Part shown: positions 9,474 to 18,078 of the stretch, in pieces
How the letters are laid out: each line of letters starts with the position of its first letter
Numbering within the stretch: position 1 is the first letter of the stretch
Assembly: GCF_019599145.1 (NCBI RefSeq)
Contig: NZ_CP080647.1
Location: forward strand, 310,001-374,000
Direction: 5' to 3'
Origin: Streptomyces akebiae
GTDB taxonomy: Bacteria > Actinomycetota > Actinomycetes > Streptomycetales > Streptomycetaceae
DNA: 64,000 bases
Program-made: the position numbers and the translations under genes
The notes under the pieces: model-generated
Databases searched by the model: none
What the model was told of the DNA's origin: nothing
What the model saw: only the letters and a program-made list of their open reading frames with translations

Positions 9474-9509
9474 GTCTCACATGACACAACGACGGGCGTT
9501 ATGCGCAAC
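9474..9509 (-). promoter_or_regulatory. Tandem 17-bp operator, site 1 (reductase 1)
   Basis: Read on the minus strand, the first unit begins GTTGCGCATAACG and the second is GTTGTGTCATGTGAGAC, 19 bp apart start to start. The element ends 38 bp before the reductase start. It shows that the reductase-glyA-sdaA-fdhD genes have their own promoter although gbcA1 is encoded upstream. Confidence 0.7.
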
Positions 9510-9558
9510 ATGGTTTCGGTGGAATTCCGGGGTGTCAAGGGGGCGGGACCGAGCGAGG

Positions 9559-10692
9559 TCAGTGCGCGGGTCCGACGTCGAGCTTCTTCTGGAGCCAGGT
9601 GTGGAACTCGCCGATGTGGTGCTCGCTGGGCACCAGCACACCGCCCTTGGCGTACGCCTTCGAGCTCATCGCCGGCTGGGTGCGCTCGCAGGCGTCGAAG
9701 TCCTGCTGGTTGACCCGGTGGAAGAGCTCCACCGAACGCTCCACGTCCTTGCCGCTCTCGACGACGTGCGGCAGATACAGCCAGTCGCACTCGACGATCG
9801 TGCGGTCGGCCGCCATCGGGTACATCCGGTGGAAGATCACGTGGTCGGGTACGAGGTTGATGAAGACCTGCGGCCGGACGGTGATCGCGTAGTAGCGGCG
9901 GTCCTGGTCCTCGGCGACACCGGGAATACGGTCCAGACCCTCGGAACCGTCCACGGTGAACCCCCGCACCTCCTCACCGAACTCCGCGCCATGGCCCACG
10001 TAGTACTGGGCGGCGTACCCGTCCGCGAACTCCGGCAGCACCTCGGTCAGTTCGGGATGGATCGTGGCACAGTGGTAGCACTCCATGAAGTTCTCGATGA
10101 TGAGCTTCCAGTTCGCCTGCACGTCGTACGTGATCCGGCGGCCCACCGAGAGGTTGCCGATGTCGTAGCGCTCGATCGACTCCAGGTCGCCGAGCCGCTC
10201 GACGACCGCGCCCAGCACGTCGGCCTCGAAGGACGGCGGCTCGTCGGCCAGGCACACCCACACATAGCCGAGCCACTCCCGCACATGGACGTTGACCAGG
10301 CCGTACGCGGTGCGGTCGATGTCCGGCATCGAGGTCAGGTTCGGCGCGGCGACGAGCTTGCCGTCCAGGCCGTACGTCCAGGCGTGGTAGGGGCACTGGA
10401 AGGCCCGCTTGACCTCGCCGGACTCCTCGGTGCAGAGCCTGGCCCCGCGGTGCCGGCAGATGTTGAGGAAGGCCTTGACCGAGCCGTCCCGGGATCGGGA
10501 GACGAGGACGCTCTCGCGTCCGACCTGGTAGGTGCGGAAGGCACCGGGCTTCGCCAGCTCGGAGGCGCGCGCGACACAGAACCACATGGCCTCGAAGACC
10601 CGCTCCTGCTCCTGGGCGAAGACTCCGGGGTCCGTGTAGTACTCGCCCGACAGCGTGGGGATCAGGCTGGGCGGCAGATTCGTGAGGGTCAT
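9559..10692 (-). CDS. gbcA: Rieske oxygenase alpha subunit, glycine betaine monooxygenase-like, copy 1
   Basis: Likely N-demethylase that turns glycine betaine into dimethylglycine with release of formaldehyde. The protein has 377 residues. The Rieske [2Fe-2S] site is CRHRGARLC then CPYH. The mononuclear iron site is in ENFMECYHCATIHPE. The start is ATG 10692; the frame stays open further upstream only across the neighbouring hydrolase gene. It sits in an operon with the formaldehyde-oxidising mscR and MBL genes, which fits the formaldehyde product. A 366-bp stretch (9817-10182) is identical to the second copy at 33192-34322. Pseudomonas GbcA is the known model; substrate here is inferred from the surrounding pathway and could be another quaternary amine. 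Confidence 0.82.
   Translation of the reverse strand: MTLTNLPPSLIPTLSGEYYTDPGVFAQEQERVFEAMWFCVARASELAKPGAFRTYQVGRESVLVSRSRDGSVKAFLNICRHRGARLCTEESGEVKRAFQCPYHAWTYGLDGKLVAAPNLTSMPDIDRTAYGLVNVHVREWLGYVWVCLADEPPSFEADVLGAVVERLGDLESIERYDIGNLSVGRRITYDVQANWKLIIENFMECYHCATIHPELTEVLPEFADGYAAQYYVGHGAEFGEEVRGFTVDGSEGLDRIPGVAEDQDRRYYAITVRPQVFINLVPDHVIFHRMYPMAADRTIVECDWLYLPHVVESGKDVERSVELFHRVNQQDFDACERTQPAMSSKAYAKGGVLVPSEHHIGEFHTWLQKKLDVGPAH
9817..10182. repeat. Gene-conversion tract, copy 1
   Basis: I aligned this stretch base by base with 33447-33812 and found all 366 bases the same, including wobble positions. Flanking parts of the two genes differ at many sites. A further identical run of about 97 bases begins near 10342. 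Confidence 0.9.
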
Positions 10693-10733
10693 CGAGTCAC
10701 CTTCGGGAGGATCGGGAAGCGATGGCGGGCGGG

Positions 10734-11366
10734 TCAGTGGCCGCGGGTGATCCACTCGTCGAGGTGGGGCGCCTCGGCCCCGATCGTGGTGGTGTCGCCG
10801 TGACCGGTGTGGACGGTGGTGGCGGCGGGGAGCGTCAGCAGCCGGTCCCGGATGGAGGCGATGATGGTGCCGAAGTCCGAGAAGGAGCGGCCGGTGGCCC
10901 CCGGACCGCCCTGGAAGAGCGTGTCGCCGGAGAACAGGGCGTTCAGCTCGGGTGCGTGGAGGCAGACCGCGCCGGGCGAGTGGCCGGGGGTGTGCAGCAC
11001 CGTCAGCTCGACGCCGGCGACGGTCAGGGTCTCGCCCGCGGCCAGCGGGCGGACGTCGGGCGCCTCTTCGCCGTGCGCCATCTTCCACAGGACGGTGTCG
11101 GCGGGGTGGAGCATGATGGGCGCGCCGTGGCGGGCGGCCAGGTCCGGGGCTGCGTTGACGTGGTCGTTGTGGGCGTGGGTGCACACGACGGCGACCAGAC
11201 GGCGGTCGCCCACGGCGGCCGCGATGGCGTCCGCGTCGTGCGCGGCGTCGACGACGAGGACCTCCTCGTCGTCGCCGATCAGCCAGACGTTGTTGTCGAC
11301 CTCCCAGGTGCCGCCGTCCAGTTCGAAGGTGCCGGAGGTGACGAGGCGCTCGACGCGGGCGGTCAC
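10734..11366 (-). CDS. Metallo-beta-lactamase-fold hydrolase, probable S-formylmycothiol hydrolase
   Basis: Zinc hydrolase of 210 residues with the motif THAHNDH (an HxHxDH site with Asn) near residue 68 and later ligands in HTPGHSPG and SGDTLFQGG. Its GTG start overlaps the stop of the mycothiol dehydrogenase gene by 4 bp, so the two are translationally coupled. Such pairing is common in actinobacteria. By analogy with S-formylglutathione hydrolase it may cleave S-formylmycothiol to formate and mycothiol; a glyoxalase II-like role is the alternative. Fold is firm, reaction is inferred. Confidence 0.8.
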   Translation of the reverse strand: MTARVERLVTSGTFELDGGTWEVDNNVWLIGDDEEVLVVDAAHDADAIAAAVGDRRLVAVVCTHAHNDHVNAAPDLAARHGAPIMLHPADTVLWKMAHGEEAPDVRPLAAGETLTVAGVELTVLHTPGHSPGAVCLHAPELNALFSGDTLFQGGPGATGRSFSDFGTIIASIRDRLLTLPAATTVHTGHGDTTTIGAEAPHLDEWITRGH

Positions 11367-12448
11367 AGGACCACCACCGAACGCAGGACGTCGCCGTGGT
11401 GCATCTTGGCGAACGCGGCCTCGACGTCGTCCAGGCCGATGGTCTCGGTGACGAACTCCCCCAGGTCGAAGCGGCCCTGGAGGTAGAGGTCGATCAGGGC
11501 GGGGAAGTCGCGGGAGGGCAGGCAGTCGCCGTACCAGGAGGACTTCAGCGCGCCGCCCCGTCCGAAGACGTCCAGCAGCGGCAGTTCCAGCGTCAGCTCA
11601 GGGGTGGGGACACCGACCAGGACGGCGGTACCGGCCAGGTCGCGGGCGTAGAAGGCCTGCTTGAAGGTCTCCGGGCGGCCGACCGCGTCGACGACCACGT
11701 CGGCACCGAAGCCGCCGGTGAGCTCGCGGATCGCCTCGACGGCGTCGGTCCTGGAGGAGTCGACGGTGTCGGTGGCACCGAACCGCTCGGCCCACGTCAG
11801 CTTCCGCTCGTCGACGTCGACGGCGATGATGCGGCCGGCTCCGGCGACCTTGGCACCCGCGATCGCGGCCATGCCCACGCCGCCGCAGCCGATCACCGCG
11901 ATGGAGTCCCCGCGTCCCACACCACCGGTGTGGACCGCGGCGCCGAAACCGGCCATCACTCCGCAGCCGAGGAGTCCGGCTACGGCCGGGGAGGCCATGG
12001 AGTCCACCTTGGTGCACTGTCCCGCGGCGACCAGGGTCTTCTCTGCGAAGGCGCCGATTCCGAGGGCCGGGGCGAGCGGGGTGGCGTCGGCCAGGGTCAT
12101 CGGCTGGGTGGCGTTGTGGGTGGCGAAGCAGTACCAGGGTGTGCCTCTGCGGCAGGCCCGGCAGGCGCCGCAGACGGCGCGCCAGTTGAGGATGACGAAG
12201 TCGCCGGGGGCGACGTCGGTGACTCCCTCGCCGACCGACTCCACCACGCCCGCCGCCTCGTGGCCGAGCAGGAACGGGAACTCGTCGTTGATCCCGCCCT
12301 CCCGGTAGTGCAGGTCGGTGTGGCAGACGCCGCAGGCCTGCACCCGGACCAGCGCCTCACCGGGGCCGGGGTCCGGCACCAGGACGGTCTCCACCGAGAC
12401 CGGGGCGCCCTTCTTTCGGGCGACGACGGCGCGTACCTCGTGTGTCAC
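11363..12448 (-). CDS. mscR: S-(hydroxymethyl)mycothiol dehydrogenase, copy 1
   Basis: Zinc-dependent, NAD-linked class III-type alcohol dehydrogenase of 361 residues that oxidises the formaldehyde-mycothiol adduct. The catalytic zinc region [22 protein letters not shown], the structural zinc cysteines in [15 protein letters not shown], and the Rossmann loop [13 protein letters not shown] are all present. It is the first gene of the mscR-MBL-gbcA1 unit, so formaldehyde from demethylation can be removed where it is made. Operator site 2 lies 103 bp upstream. A close paralogue lies at 36372-37457. Confidence 0.92.
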   Translation of the reverse strand: MTHEVRAVVARKKGAPVSVETVLVPDPGPGEALVRVQACGVCHTDLHYREGGINDEFPFLLGHEAAGVVESVGEGVTDVAPGDFVILNWRAVCGACRACRRGTPWYCFATHNATQPMTLADATPLAPALGIGAFAEKTLVAAGQCTKVDSMASPAVAGLLGCGVMAGFGAAVHTGGVGRGDSIAVIGCGGVGMAAIAGAKVAGAGRIIAVDVDERKLTWAERFGATDTVDSSRTDAVEAIRELTGGFGADVVVDAVGRPETFKQAFYARDLAGTAVLVGVPTPELTLELPLLDVFGRGGALKSSWYGDCLPSRDFPALIDLYLQGRFDLGEFVTETIGLDDVEAAFAKMHHGDVLRSVVVL

Positions 12449-12781
12449 GGTCGATCTCCTCGTCGAGGAAGAGGGGGAAGGGGGAGGGGGAGGAGCTTCA
12501 CCGGGCCTGCCCGCCCGGACGGGGACCGTGGCCGGGCCGCCGATCGCCGCGTTTCATATGACGCAACGATGTTCGTCATGAGCAACGACGACCAAACTGT
12601 CTCCTCGTGGACACCCACTGTCAAGAGGTTGACCACGCCGACTTGCCCGCTCCCCCTCGACGCCTCCCCCTTCCCTGGACGGGAGGGTCCGTGCGAGCAT
12701 GCGGGCGACTGGGTCCGGCCATGGTCACCGCACTCGGCGAGCACCTCGGAGCCATCGGGAGCGGCTGCGTATAGTTGCACT
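12449..12781. other. Divergent intergenic region between mscR1 and iclR1
   Basis: This 333-bp stretch holds no credible gene. It contains operator site 2 for the mscR1 operon and leads into the single palindrome at the iclR1 start. The middle (12600-12740) shows nothing I can name. Confidence 0.6.
12551..12586 (-). promoter_or_regulatory. Tandem 17-bp operator, site 2 (mscR1 operon)
   Basis: On the minus strand the units are GTTGCTCATGACGAACA and GTTGCGTCATATGAAAC with the standard 2-bp gap. It stands 103 bp before mscR1, the farthest of the set, so a leader or a far promoter is likely. Confidence 0.7.
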
Positions 12782-12790
12782 ATGAGCAAC
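12774..12790. promoter_or_regulatory. Single palindromic operator over the iclR1 start, site 3
   Basis: GTTGCTCATAGTGCAAC (minus strand) is a 17-bp palindrome with 5-bp perfect arms. It covers the ATG of iclR1 (12782). The left neighbour unit expected in the tandem form is very degenerate. Binding here would block expression of the regulator itself. Confidence 0.65.
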
Positions 12791-13579
12791 TACTCGGCAG
12801 AGGGCGCAACAGCGGGTGCCGCGGTGAACGGTGTGCAGTCCGTCGACCGCGCCGTCAGCGTCCTGGAGATCCTCGCCCAGCGCGGCGAGGCCGGTGTCAG
12901 TGAGGTCGCCGCCGAGATCGACGTCCACAAGTCGACCGCCTTCCGGCTCCTCGGGGCGCTGGAGGCACGCGGACTGGTCGAGCAGACGGCCGAGCGGGGC
13001 AAGTACCGGCTCGGCTTCGGCATCGTGCGGCTCGCCGGCGCCGTCACGGGCCGGCTCGACATCACGCAGCAGGGCCGGCAGGTGTGCGAGCGGCTCAGCG
13101 AGGAGATCGGCGAGACCGTCAACATCGCCGTGCTCCAGGAGCACTACGCGGTCAATCTCCACCAGGTGCGCGGCCCGGGCGCGGTCGGCACCCACAACTG
13201 GGTCGGCCAGCTCACCCCCGTGCACGCCACGTCCAGCGGCAAGATCCTGCTGGCCCACCTCCCGGAGCGACAGCGGGCCGAGGTGCTGGAGGCGTCCGGG
13301 CTGCGCAAGCTGACGCCGCACACGCTGACGACCAGGGCGAAGCTGGAGCAGGACCTCACCACGGCGCGCGAGCTCGGGTACGCGGTGACGCTGGAGGAGC
13401 TGGAGATCGGACTGCACGCCATGGCGGCCCCGATCCGCTCCCGCGAGGGCCAGGTCGTCGCCGCGCTCAGCGCCTCCGGCCCGGCCTACCGCTTCACCGA
13501 GGAACGCATCCGGGAACTCGTGCCCGTACTGACGCGGGGCGCCGAGGAGATCAGCCGCAGGATGGGCTATCTGGGCTGA
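12782..13579 (+). CDS. IclR-family transcriptional regulator, copy 1
   Basis: 265-residue regulator. N-terminal winged helix (about residues 14-75; [19 protein letters not shown] is the recognition part). C-terminal effector domain with the family feature [14 protein letters not shown] near residue 145 and SASGPAYRF near the end. I take ATG 12782 because the paralogue begins with the same MSNYS. It is divergent from the mscR1 operon. Together with the paralogue at 32387 it is the obvious candidate to bind the repeated GTTGC-N7-GCAAC operators. The last 29 bp overlap, tail to tail, the open frame of the folP remnant. Confidence 0.93.
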   Translation: MSNYSAEGATAGAAVNGVQSVDRAVSVLEILAQRGEAGVSEVAAEIDVHKSTAFRLLGALEARGLVEQTAERGKYRLGFGIVRLAGAVTGRLDITQQGRQVCERLSEEIGETVNIAVLQEHYAVNLHQVRGPGAVGTHNWVGQLTPVHATSSGKILLAHLPERQRAEVLEASGLRKLTPHTLTTRAKLEQDLTTARELGYAVTLEELEIGLHAMAAPIRSREGQVVAALSASGPAYRFTEERIRELVPVLTRGAEEISRRMGYLG

Positions 13580-14153
13580 CCGCCACGGACGGCGCCCCGC
13601 CCAGCGGCCGCCACGCCGCCACCGCCGCTTCGGCGCCCCGACGGGCCGTCACCCGGACCGCGTCCAGCGTCGAGGCGACTTCGGCGGAGCTCAGCCCTGG
13701 GTCGACGGTCAGCGAACCGGGTGGGACGCCCGCCTCCGGGGCCGCGTCGCTCCTCGGCCGCAGCTCCCGGAGCACGTCGTCGACCACATCGCCGTTGACC
13801 AGCCGTGCGCCCGCCTCCAGCGCACGGGCGGCGACCTCGGCCCACCCGGTGTCGACACCGACGACCGCGCCGGGCGAAGCGAGTGGGATCCCCCGGGACG
13901 AAGTCTGGGGGAGGGTCGACTCGCCGCCCACGTCCACGATGGCGGCGCCCTGCCCCAGCAGGGCGCCGCCACGTGCCCCGGCTGCTTCGGTGGCGCATGA
14001 CGGCCCGCCCTCGGAGAACGAGTCCGGCGTGACGTTCACGACGCCCATGACCAGCGTGCGCCCGGGCCCGGCAGTCCGTGCGGGTGCGGGTGCGGGTGCG
14101 GTCCGGCGTGCCCGGGGGCGACGACGGCGTGGGGGCGGGGCCGTGACCGTCAC
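13551..14153 (-). pseudogene. Dihydropteroate synthase remnant
   Basis: The opening motif MGVVNVTPDSFSEGG is an excellent match to dihydropteroate synthase. After it come damaged versions of later motifs: DVGGESTLP, VGVDTGWAEVAARALEAGARLVN and LTVDPGLS. The frame has only about 200 residues, against 270-290 usual, and lacks the C-terminal SRK motif. A Streptomyces-like intergenic repeat (13871-13915) sits inside the frame right after GGEST. It follows soxG in the sarcosine oxidase operon, next to folD-type genes, so it may once have served folate supply there. Start GTG 14153 is a guess. Confidence 0.55.
13871..13915. repeat. Streptomyces intergenic-type repeat inside the folP remnant
   Basis: A G/C-run segment containing GTGGGATCCCCCGGGAC and AAGTCTGGGGGAG resembles, from memory, a repeat often seen between Streptomyces genes. 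It interrupts the conserved part of the folP remnant. Confidence 0.45.
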
Positions 14154-14194
14154 CGGTGTCCGACTCTCGGCCCGCTGACAGGGGCTCGCATGCC

Positions 14195-14797
14195 TCAGAC
14201 GTACTCCGTCGCCGCGTCGAGCAGCCAGTCCGCCAGATAGCCGGCGAACGACGAACGGACCAGGACCCAGAAACCGGCGCCGGGCTCCTCCCGTGCGACC
14301 AGGACGGCCTGGGTGCGGGCCAGGGTGGTCTGGGCGCAGCGCCCGGCACCGAAGGCGCGCGGGTGCAGGTCCAGCGGGCAGCCGTGGGCCAGCAGGTCGC
14401 GGGCGCGCGGGCCGGTGATGAGGACCGTGGTGCGCTGTGCGGAGACGTCGGTCACGGAGACCGGCTCCTCTCCGGCGGCTTCCCTGATCCGGCTCTCCAG
14501 CTCGCGCCCGCCGCCCGGCGGCCCCACGAGCAGCCACTCGTCGGGGCCGAGCCACAGCGCGGTCAGCTCCCCCGCGCGGGCGACGGTGTTGGGCTCCAGC
14601 GGTAGCGGCAGGCCCAGCGCGAGGCCGACGGCGTCCGCCGCCGCCCCCTTGGCGTCGAGACGTACGTCGAGCTGGGTGAGGAAGGGGAGTTCGGCCAGGC
14701 GGATCCTGCCCCCGGAGGTGCGGGTGGCGGCGGCCAGCCGGTCGGCGGCCCCGGACAGGGGGCTGCGGGGCCGGGAGGTCGGGGCGGTGTCAGCCAT
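14195..14797 (-). CDS. soxG: Sarcosine oxidase gamma subunit
   Basis: 200-residue gamma subunit of the heterotetrameric sarcosine oxidase. Motifs AELPFLTQLDVRLD, LGPDEWLLVGP and DVSAQRTTVLITGPRARDLLAHGCPLDL are characteristic, and the fold resembles the folate-binding GcvT N-terminal part. Its ATG overlaps the soxA stop by 8 bp. It is the last intact gene of the dmgO-folD-soxBDAG operon before the folP remnant. Confidence 0.92.
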   Translation of the reverse strand: MADTAPTSRPRSPLSGAADRLAAATRTSGGRIRLAELPFLTQLDVRLDAKGAAADAVGLALGLPLPLEPNTVARAGELTALWLGPDEWLLVGPPGGGRELESRIREAAGEEPVSVTDVSAQRTTVLITGPRARDLLAHGCPLDLHPRAFGAGRCAQTTLARTQAVLVAREEPGAGFWVLVRSSFAGYLADWLLDAATEYV

Positions 14798-17369
14798 CGC
14801 GGCGGGCTCCCTCGGGGTCGTAGAGAACGGGGCTCGCGACGGTCACGGGGACCAGTCGGTCGCCCACGGGGGCGTACAGCCGCTCGCCGACGCGGTCCCT
14901 GCCGCCCTTGACCAGGGCGAGCGCGAAGGTCCGGCCGAGGGCGGCACTGCGGTAGCTGGAGGTGACGTGGCCGAGCATCGGCACGGGCGGGGCCGGCAGC
15001 ACGCTGTCGGCGACCAGGTGGGTGCCCTCGGGGAGGAAGGCGCCCGGGTCCTCGGGGAGGAGGCCTACCAGGTGCTTGCGGTCGGGGCGGGCGGTGTCCG
15101 CGCGGGCGTGGGACCGCTTGCCGATGAAGTCCGGCTTCTTCTTCGAGACCACCCAGCTCATCCCGAGGTCCTGCGGGGTGACGGTGCCGTCGGTGTCCTG
15201 GCCGATGATCGGGTAGCCCTTCTCGGCACGCAGGACGTGCATGGTCTCGGTGCCGTACGGGGTGATGCCGTACGGTGCGCCGGCCTCGTACAGCGCCTCC
15301 CAGAGGGCCAGGGCCTCCCACGGCGACACGTTGATCTCGTAGGCGAGTTCACCGGAGAAGCTGATGCGGCAGACCCGGGCCTCGATGCCCGCGACGGCCG
15401 TCTCGCGCCAGGCCATGAACGGGAAGTCCTCGTTCGACACGGCCAGTCGCGGGGCGAGGGAGCCGAGGACCTCGCGGGACTTCGGCCCGACCAGCGCGAC
15501 CGTGGCCCACTGCTCGGTCACCGACGTGCAGTGGACCTTCAGCTCGGGCCACTCCGTCTGGAGCCACTCCTCCATCCAGTCGAGCACGGTGGCGGCGTTG
15601 CCGGTCGTCGTGGTGACCAGGTAGCGGTCCTGGGCGACCCGGATGACCGTGCCGTCGTCGAAGACCATGCCGTCCGGGCGGCACATGACGCCGTAGCGGA
15701 TCATGCCGACCTTCAGGGTGCTCATCATGTTGGTGTAGAGCAGGTCGAGGAAGACACCGGCGTCCGGGCCCTGGACGTCGATCTTGCCGAGGGTGGAGGC
15801 GTCCATGAAGCCCACGCCCTCGCGGGTGGCCGCGCACTCGCGGAGCACGGCGGTCTCCATGTCCTCGCCGTCCCGCGGGTAGTACCAGGGTCGCTTCCAC
15901 TGACCGACGTTCTCGAACAGCGCGCCGTGCCCGACGTGCCACTCGTGGAGGGCGGTCGTACGGACCGGATCGCTGAGCACGCCCCGGTCACGGCCCGCGA
16001 GGGCGGCGAAGGAGACCGGTGTGTACGGCGGGCGGAAGGTGGTCGTGCCGAGAGCCGAGACGTCCACGCCGAGCAGCTCGGCGACGACACCGCCGGCCAG
16101 CACGCCCGAGGTCTTGCCCTGGTCGTTGGCGGTGCCCGCCGTGGTGTACCGCTTGGTGTGCTCCACCGAGCGCAGGCCGGCGCCGGTCGCGCGGGCCAGG
16201 TCGGCCACCGTGACGTCGCGCTGGAGGTCGACGAACCGGGGGGCGTCCGACTCGCCCGGGACGACGTACACATGCATCGGCGGTGTCCCGGCGGGCCGCG
16301 CGGCGACCACGGGGAGGCGGGGCGCCTCGGCCGTGTATCCCTCGGCCTCGATCGCGCGGGCACCGGCGGCGGCGCCCTGGGCGAGGACGGCGGCCTGGTC
16401 GAGGAGACCGCTCGCGCTGCCCACGACCTCGACCGCCTGGCGGCAGGTGTCGGGCACGAAGGAGCCCAGCGACGCGTCGTGGCGCAGCTTGCCGCCGGAC
16501 TGGCTGAACAGGTGCGCCACCGGGTTCCAGCCGCCGGAGACCAGCAGCAGGTCGGCGGCGAACTCCCGCTGTCCGGCGGACTCGCCGTACGGGGCGACGC
16601 TCACGGCGGTGAGGCGGGGCCCGCCGTCGGTGCCGGTGACGGCGTGTCCGGCCAGGACCTCGATGCCGGCGGCCGTGGCGCGCTCGGCCCACTCCCCCGG
16701 TTCGGGGCGGGTGTCGACGATCGCGGTGACGGTCAGGCCCGCCGAGGAGAGGTCCAGGGCCGCCTCGTAGGCGCTGTCGTTGGTGGTGAGGACGACCGCG
16801 CGGCGGCCGGGCAGGGCGCCGTGGCGGTTGACGTGGGTGCGGGCCGAGGAGGCCAGCATCACGCCGGGGCGGTCGTTGTCCGCGAAGGCCAGGGAGCGTT
16901 CGTGGGCGCCGGTCGCGAGGACGACGCGGCGGGCGCGGATGCGGTGGACGCGTTCCCGGGAGACGTGTCCGGGCGCCGCGCCGCCGAGGTGGTTGGTGCG
17001 GCGCTCGACGGCGAGGAGGTGGTTGTCGTCGTAGTAGCCGAAGACGGTGGTCCGGCGCAGGACGCGGACCTCGGGGGCGGCGTCGAGCAGGTCGGCGGTC
17101 TCCCTCACCCAGTCGAGGTGTTCGGCGGTGCCGAGGAGGCTGCCGCCGAGTTCCGGCTGGTCGTCGGCGAGGATGACACGGGCGCCGCTTCTCGCGGCCG
17201 CCGCCGCGGCCGCGAGACCGGCCGGGCCCGCGCCCACGATCAGGAGGTCGCAGTGGGCGTGCACGGCGTCGTAACGGGCGGGGTCGGGTTCAGTGGCGAG
17301 GCGTCCCTGGCCGGGGAGGCTGGTCGCGACCAGGCCGTCGTACAGCTCGACGGTCGTCGCGGGGAGCAT
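14790..17369 (-). CDS. soxA: Sarcosine oxidase alpha subunit, N-terminus lacking a start codon
   Basis: Large subunit that carries NAD and the THF-binding GcvT-like domain; sarcosine is oxidised to glycine with formation of methylene-THF. From ATG 17369 the protein has 859 residues, with the dinucleotide loop GAGPAGLAAAAAA near residue 48 and the C-terminal aminomethyltransferase domain (about 480-850). Relatives have about 90 more N-terminal residues. These are still encoded in frame up to about 17612 (TTQPFRHPTRGRVDRD through EEPFPEPMLP), but no ATG, GTG or TTG is present in frame between that point and the stop inside the repeat at 17613-17740. Either translation starts at 17369, losing the N-terminal domain, or an unusual start is used. 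Confidence 0.9.
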   Translation of the reverse strand: MLPATTVELYDGLVATSLPGQGRLATEPDPARYDAVHAHCDLLIVGAGPAGLAAAAAAARSGARVILADDQPELGGSLLGTAEHLDWVRETADLLDAAPEVRVLRRTTVFGYYDDNHLLAVERRTNHLGGAAPGHVSRERVHRIRARRVVLATGAHERSLAFADNDRPGVMLASSARTHVNRHGALPGRRAVVLTTNDSAYEAALDLSSAGLTVTAIVDTRPEPGEWAERATAAGIEVLAGHAVTGTDGGPRLTAVSVAPYGESAGQREFAADLLLVSGGWNPVAHLFSQSGGKLRHDASLGSFVPDTCRQAVEVVGSASGLLDQAAVLAQGAAAGARAIEAEGYTAEAPRLPVVAARPAGTPPMHVYVVPGESDAPRFVDLQRDVTVADLARATGAGLRSVEHTKRYTTAGTANDQGKTSGVLAGGVVAELLGVDVSALGTTTFRPPYTPVSFAALAGRDRGVLSDPVRTTALHEWHVGHGALFENVGQWKRPWYYPRDGEDMETAVLRECAATREGVGFMDASTLGKIDVQGPDAGVFLDLLYTNMMSTLKVGMIRYGVMCRPDGMVFDDGTVIRVAQDRYLVTTTTGNAATVLDWMEEWLQTEWPELKVHCTSVTEQWATVALVGPKSREVLGSLAPRLAVSNEDFPFMAWRETAVAGIEARVCRISFSGELAYEINVSPWEALALWEALYEAGAPYGITPYGTETMHVLRAEKGYPIIGQDTDGTVTPQDLGMSWVVSKKKPDFIGKRSHARADTARPDRKHLVGLLPEDPGAFLPEGTHLVADSVLPAPPVPMLGHVTSSYRSAALGRTFALALVKGGRDRVGERLYAPVGDRLVPVTVASPVLYDPEGARRDG

Positions 17370-18067
17370 CGGCTCGGGGAAGGGTTCCTCGATCTGGACG
17401 ACCGCGTTGGGCTCTTCGACGCCGGCGGAGAAGATGCCCCGGGGGCGGCCGAGTTTGATGCTGGTGCCCGCCTCGACGACGCCGTTGGCAAGGAGGGCGG
17501 AGGCGAGGGTGTCGCCTCGGTGGCCCTGGTACTCGGTGCCGTCGAAGGTGAACGTGAGGGTCGTGTCCCGGTCGACGCGGCCTCGGGTGGGGTGGCGGAA
17601 CGGCTGGGTTGTCCCGCCCCCGCCGCCCCTTCCCGTCCCGTCCTGAAGGGGCTGTGCCCCTTCGACCCCGTTCCGGGGGCTGCGCCCCCGGGCCCCCCGT
17701 CGGCCTGAACGGCCTCGTCCTCAAGCGCCGGACGGGCTGAGACATGCCGACCGGCGTCGAGAGGCGTGGCCGAGATCGCCGGCCTTGGTTCCGGGGTTTC
17801 CGGGCGTTCCTCGCCCGAGCGGTACACCGACAGGATCTCGTTCGTCGAGGTGTCGCGGACCGCGTTGAACCAGCGGCGGCAGCCCGCCGCGTGGCTCCAG
17901 CGTTCGGCGAAGGGGCCCTTGGTGTTGTCGCGGAAGAAGAGGTAGCGGGCCCACTCCTCGTCCGTGAGGGCCGAGGGGGTCTCGGGGTAGGCCACGTGGG
18001 CCTGGCCGCCGTAGTGGAACTCGGCCTCGTCGCGGGGCCCGCACCACGGGCAGGTGATGAGCAGCAT
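17240..18067 (-). CDS. soxD: Sarcosine oxidase delta subunit with run-on C-terminus
   Basis: Small zinc-binding subunit. The first 100 or so residues are a normal SoxD: ITCPWCGPRDEAEFHYGG supplies two zinc cysteines, and AGCRRWFNAVRDT the later ones. The normal stop is missing; after SVYRSGEERPE the frame enters the intergenic-type repeat (17613-17740) and then runs out of frame through the start of soxA to 17240, giving 275 residues instead of the usual 95-110. The last half of the predicted protein is therefore not homologous to anything expected. Start ATG 18067 is 12 bp behind soxB. Confidence 0.82.
   Translation of the reverse strand: MLLITCPWCGPRDEAEFHYGGQAHVAYPETPSALTDEEWARYLFFRDNTKGPFAERWSHAAGCRRWFNAVRDTSTNEILSVYRSGEERPETPEPRPAISATPLDAGRHVSARPALEDEAVQADGGPGGAAPGTGSKGHSPFRTGREGAAGAGQPSRSATPPEAASTGTRPSRSPSTAPSTRATEATPSPPPSLPTASSRRAPASNSAAPGASSPPASKSPTRSSRSRNPSPSRCSPRRPSSCTTAWSRPASPARDASPLNPTPPVTTPCTPTATS
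17613..17740. repeat. Streptomyces GC-rich intergenic repeat at the soxD/soxA junction
   Basis: The stretch holds nested inverted repeats (GGGGCTGTGCCCC, then GGGGGCTGCGCCCCC) and ends with TCAAGCGCCGGACGGGC. From memory this resembles a repeat found in many Streptomyces intergenic spaces. Here it occupies the place where soxD should stop and soxA should start. Confidence 0.7.
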
Positions 18068-18078
18068 GGTTGGGCTCC

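Noticed and set aside
14313..17708. A plus-strand open frame of 1131 codons opposite soxG and soxA
   Set aside because: Composition is Gly/Val/Arg/Glu-rich without any family motif. The minus strand carries the unmistakable sarcosine oxidase genes.
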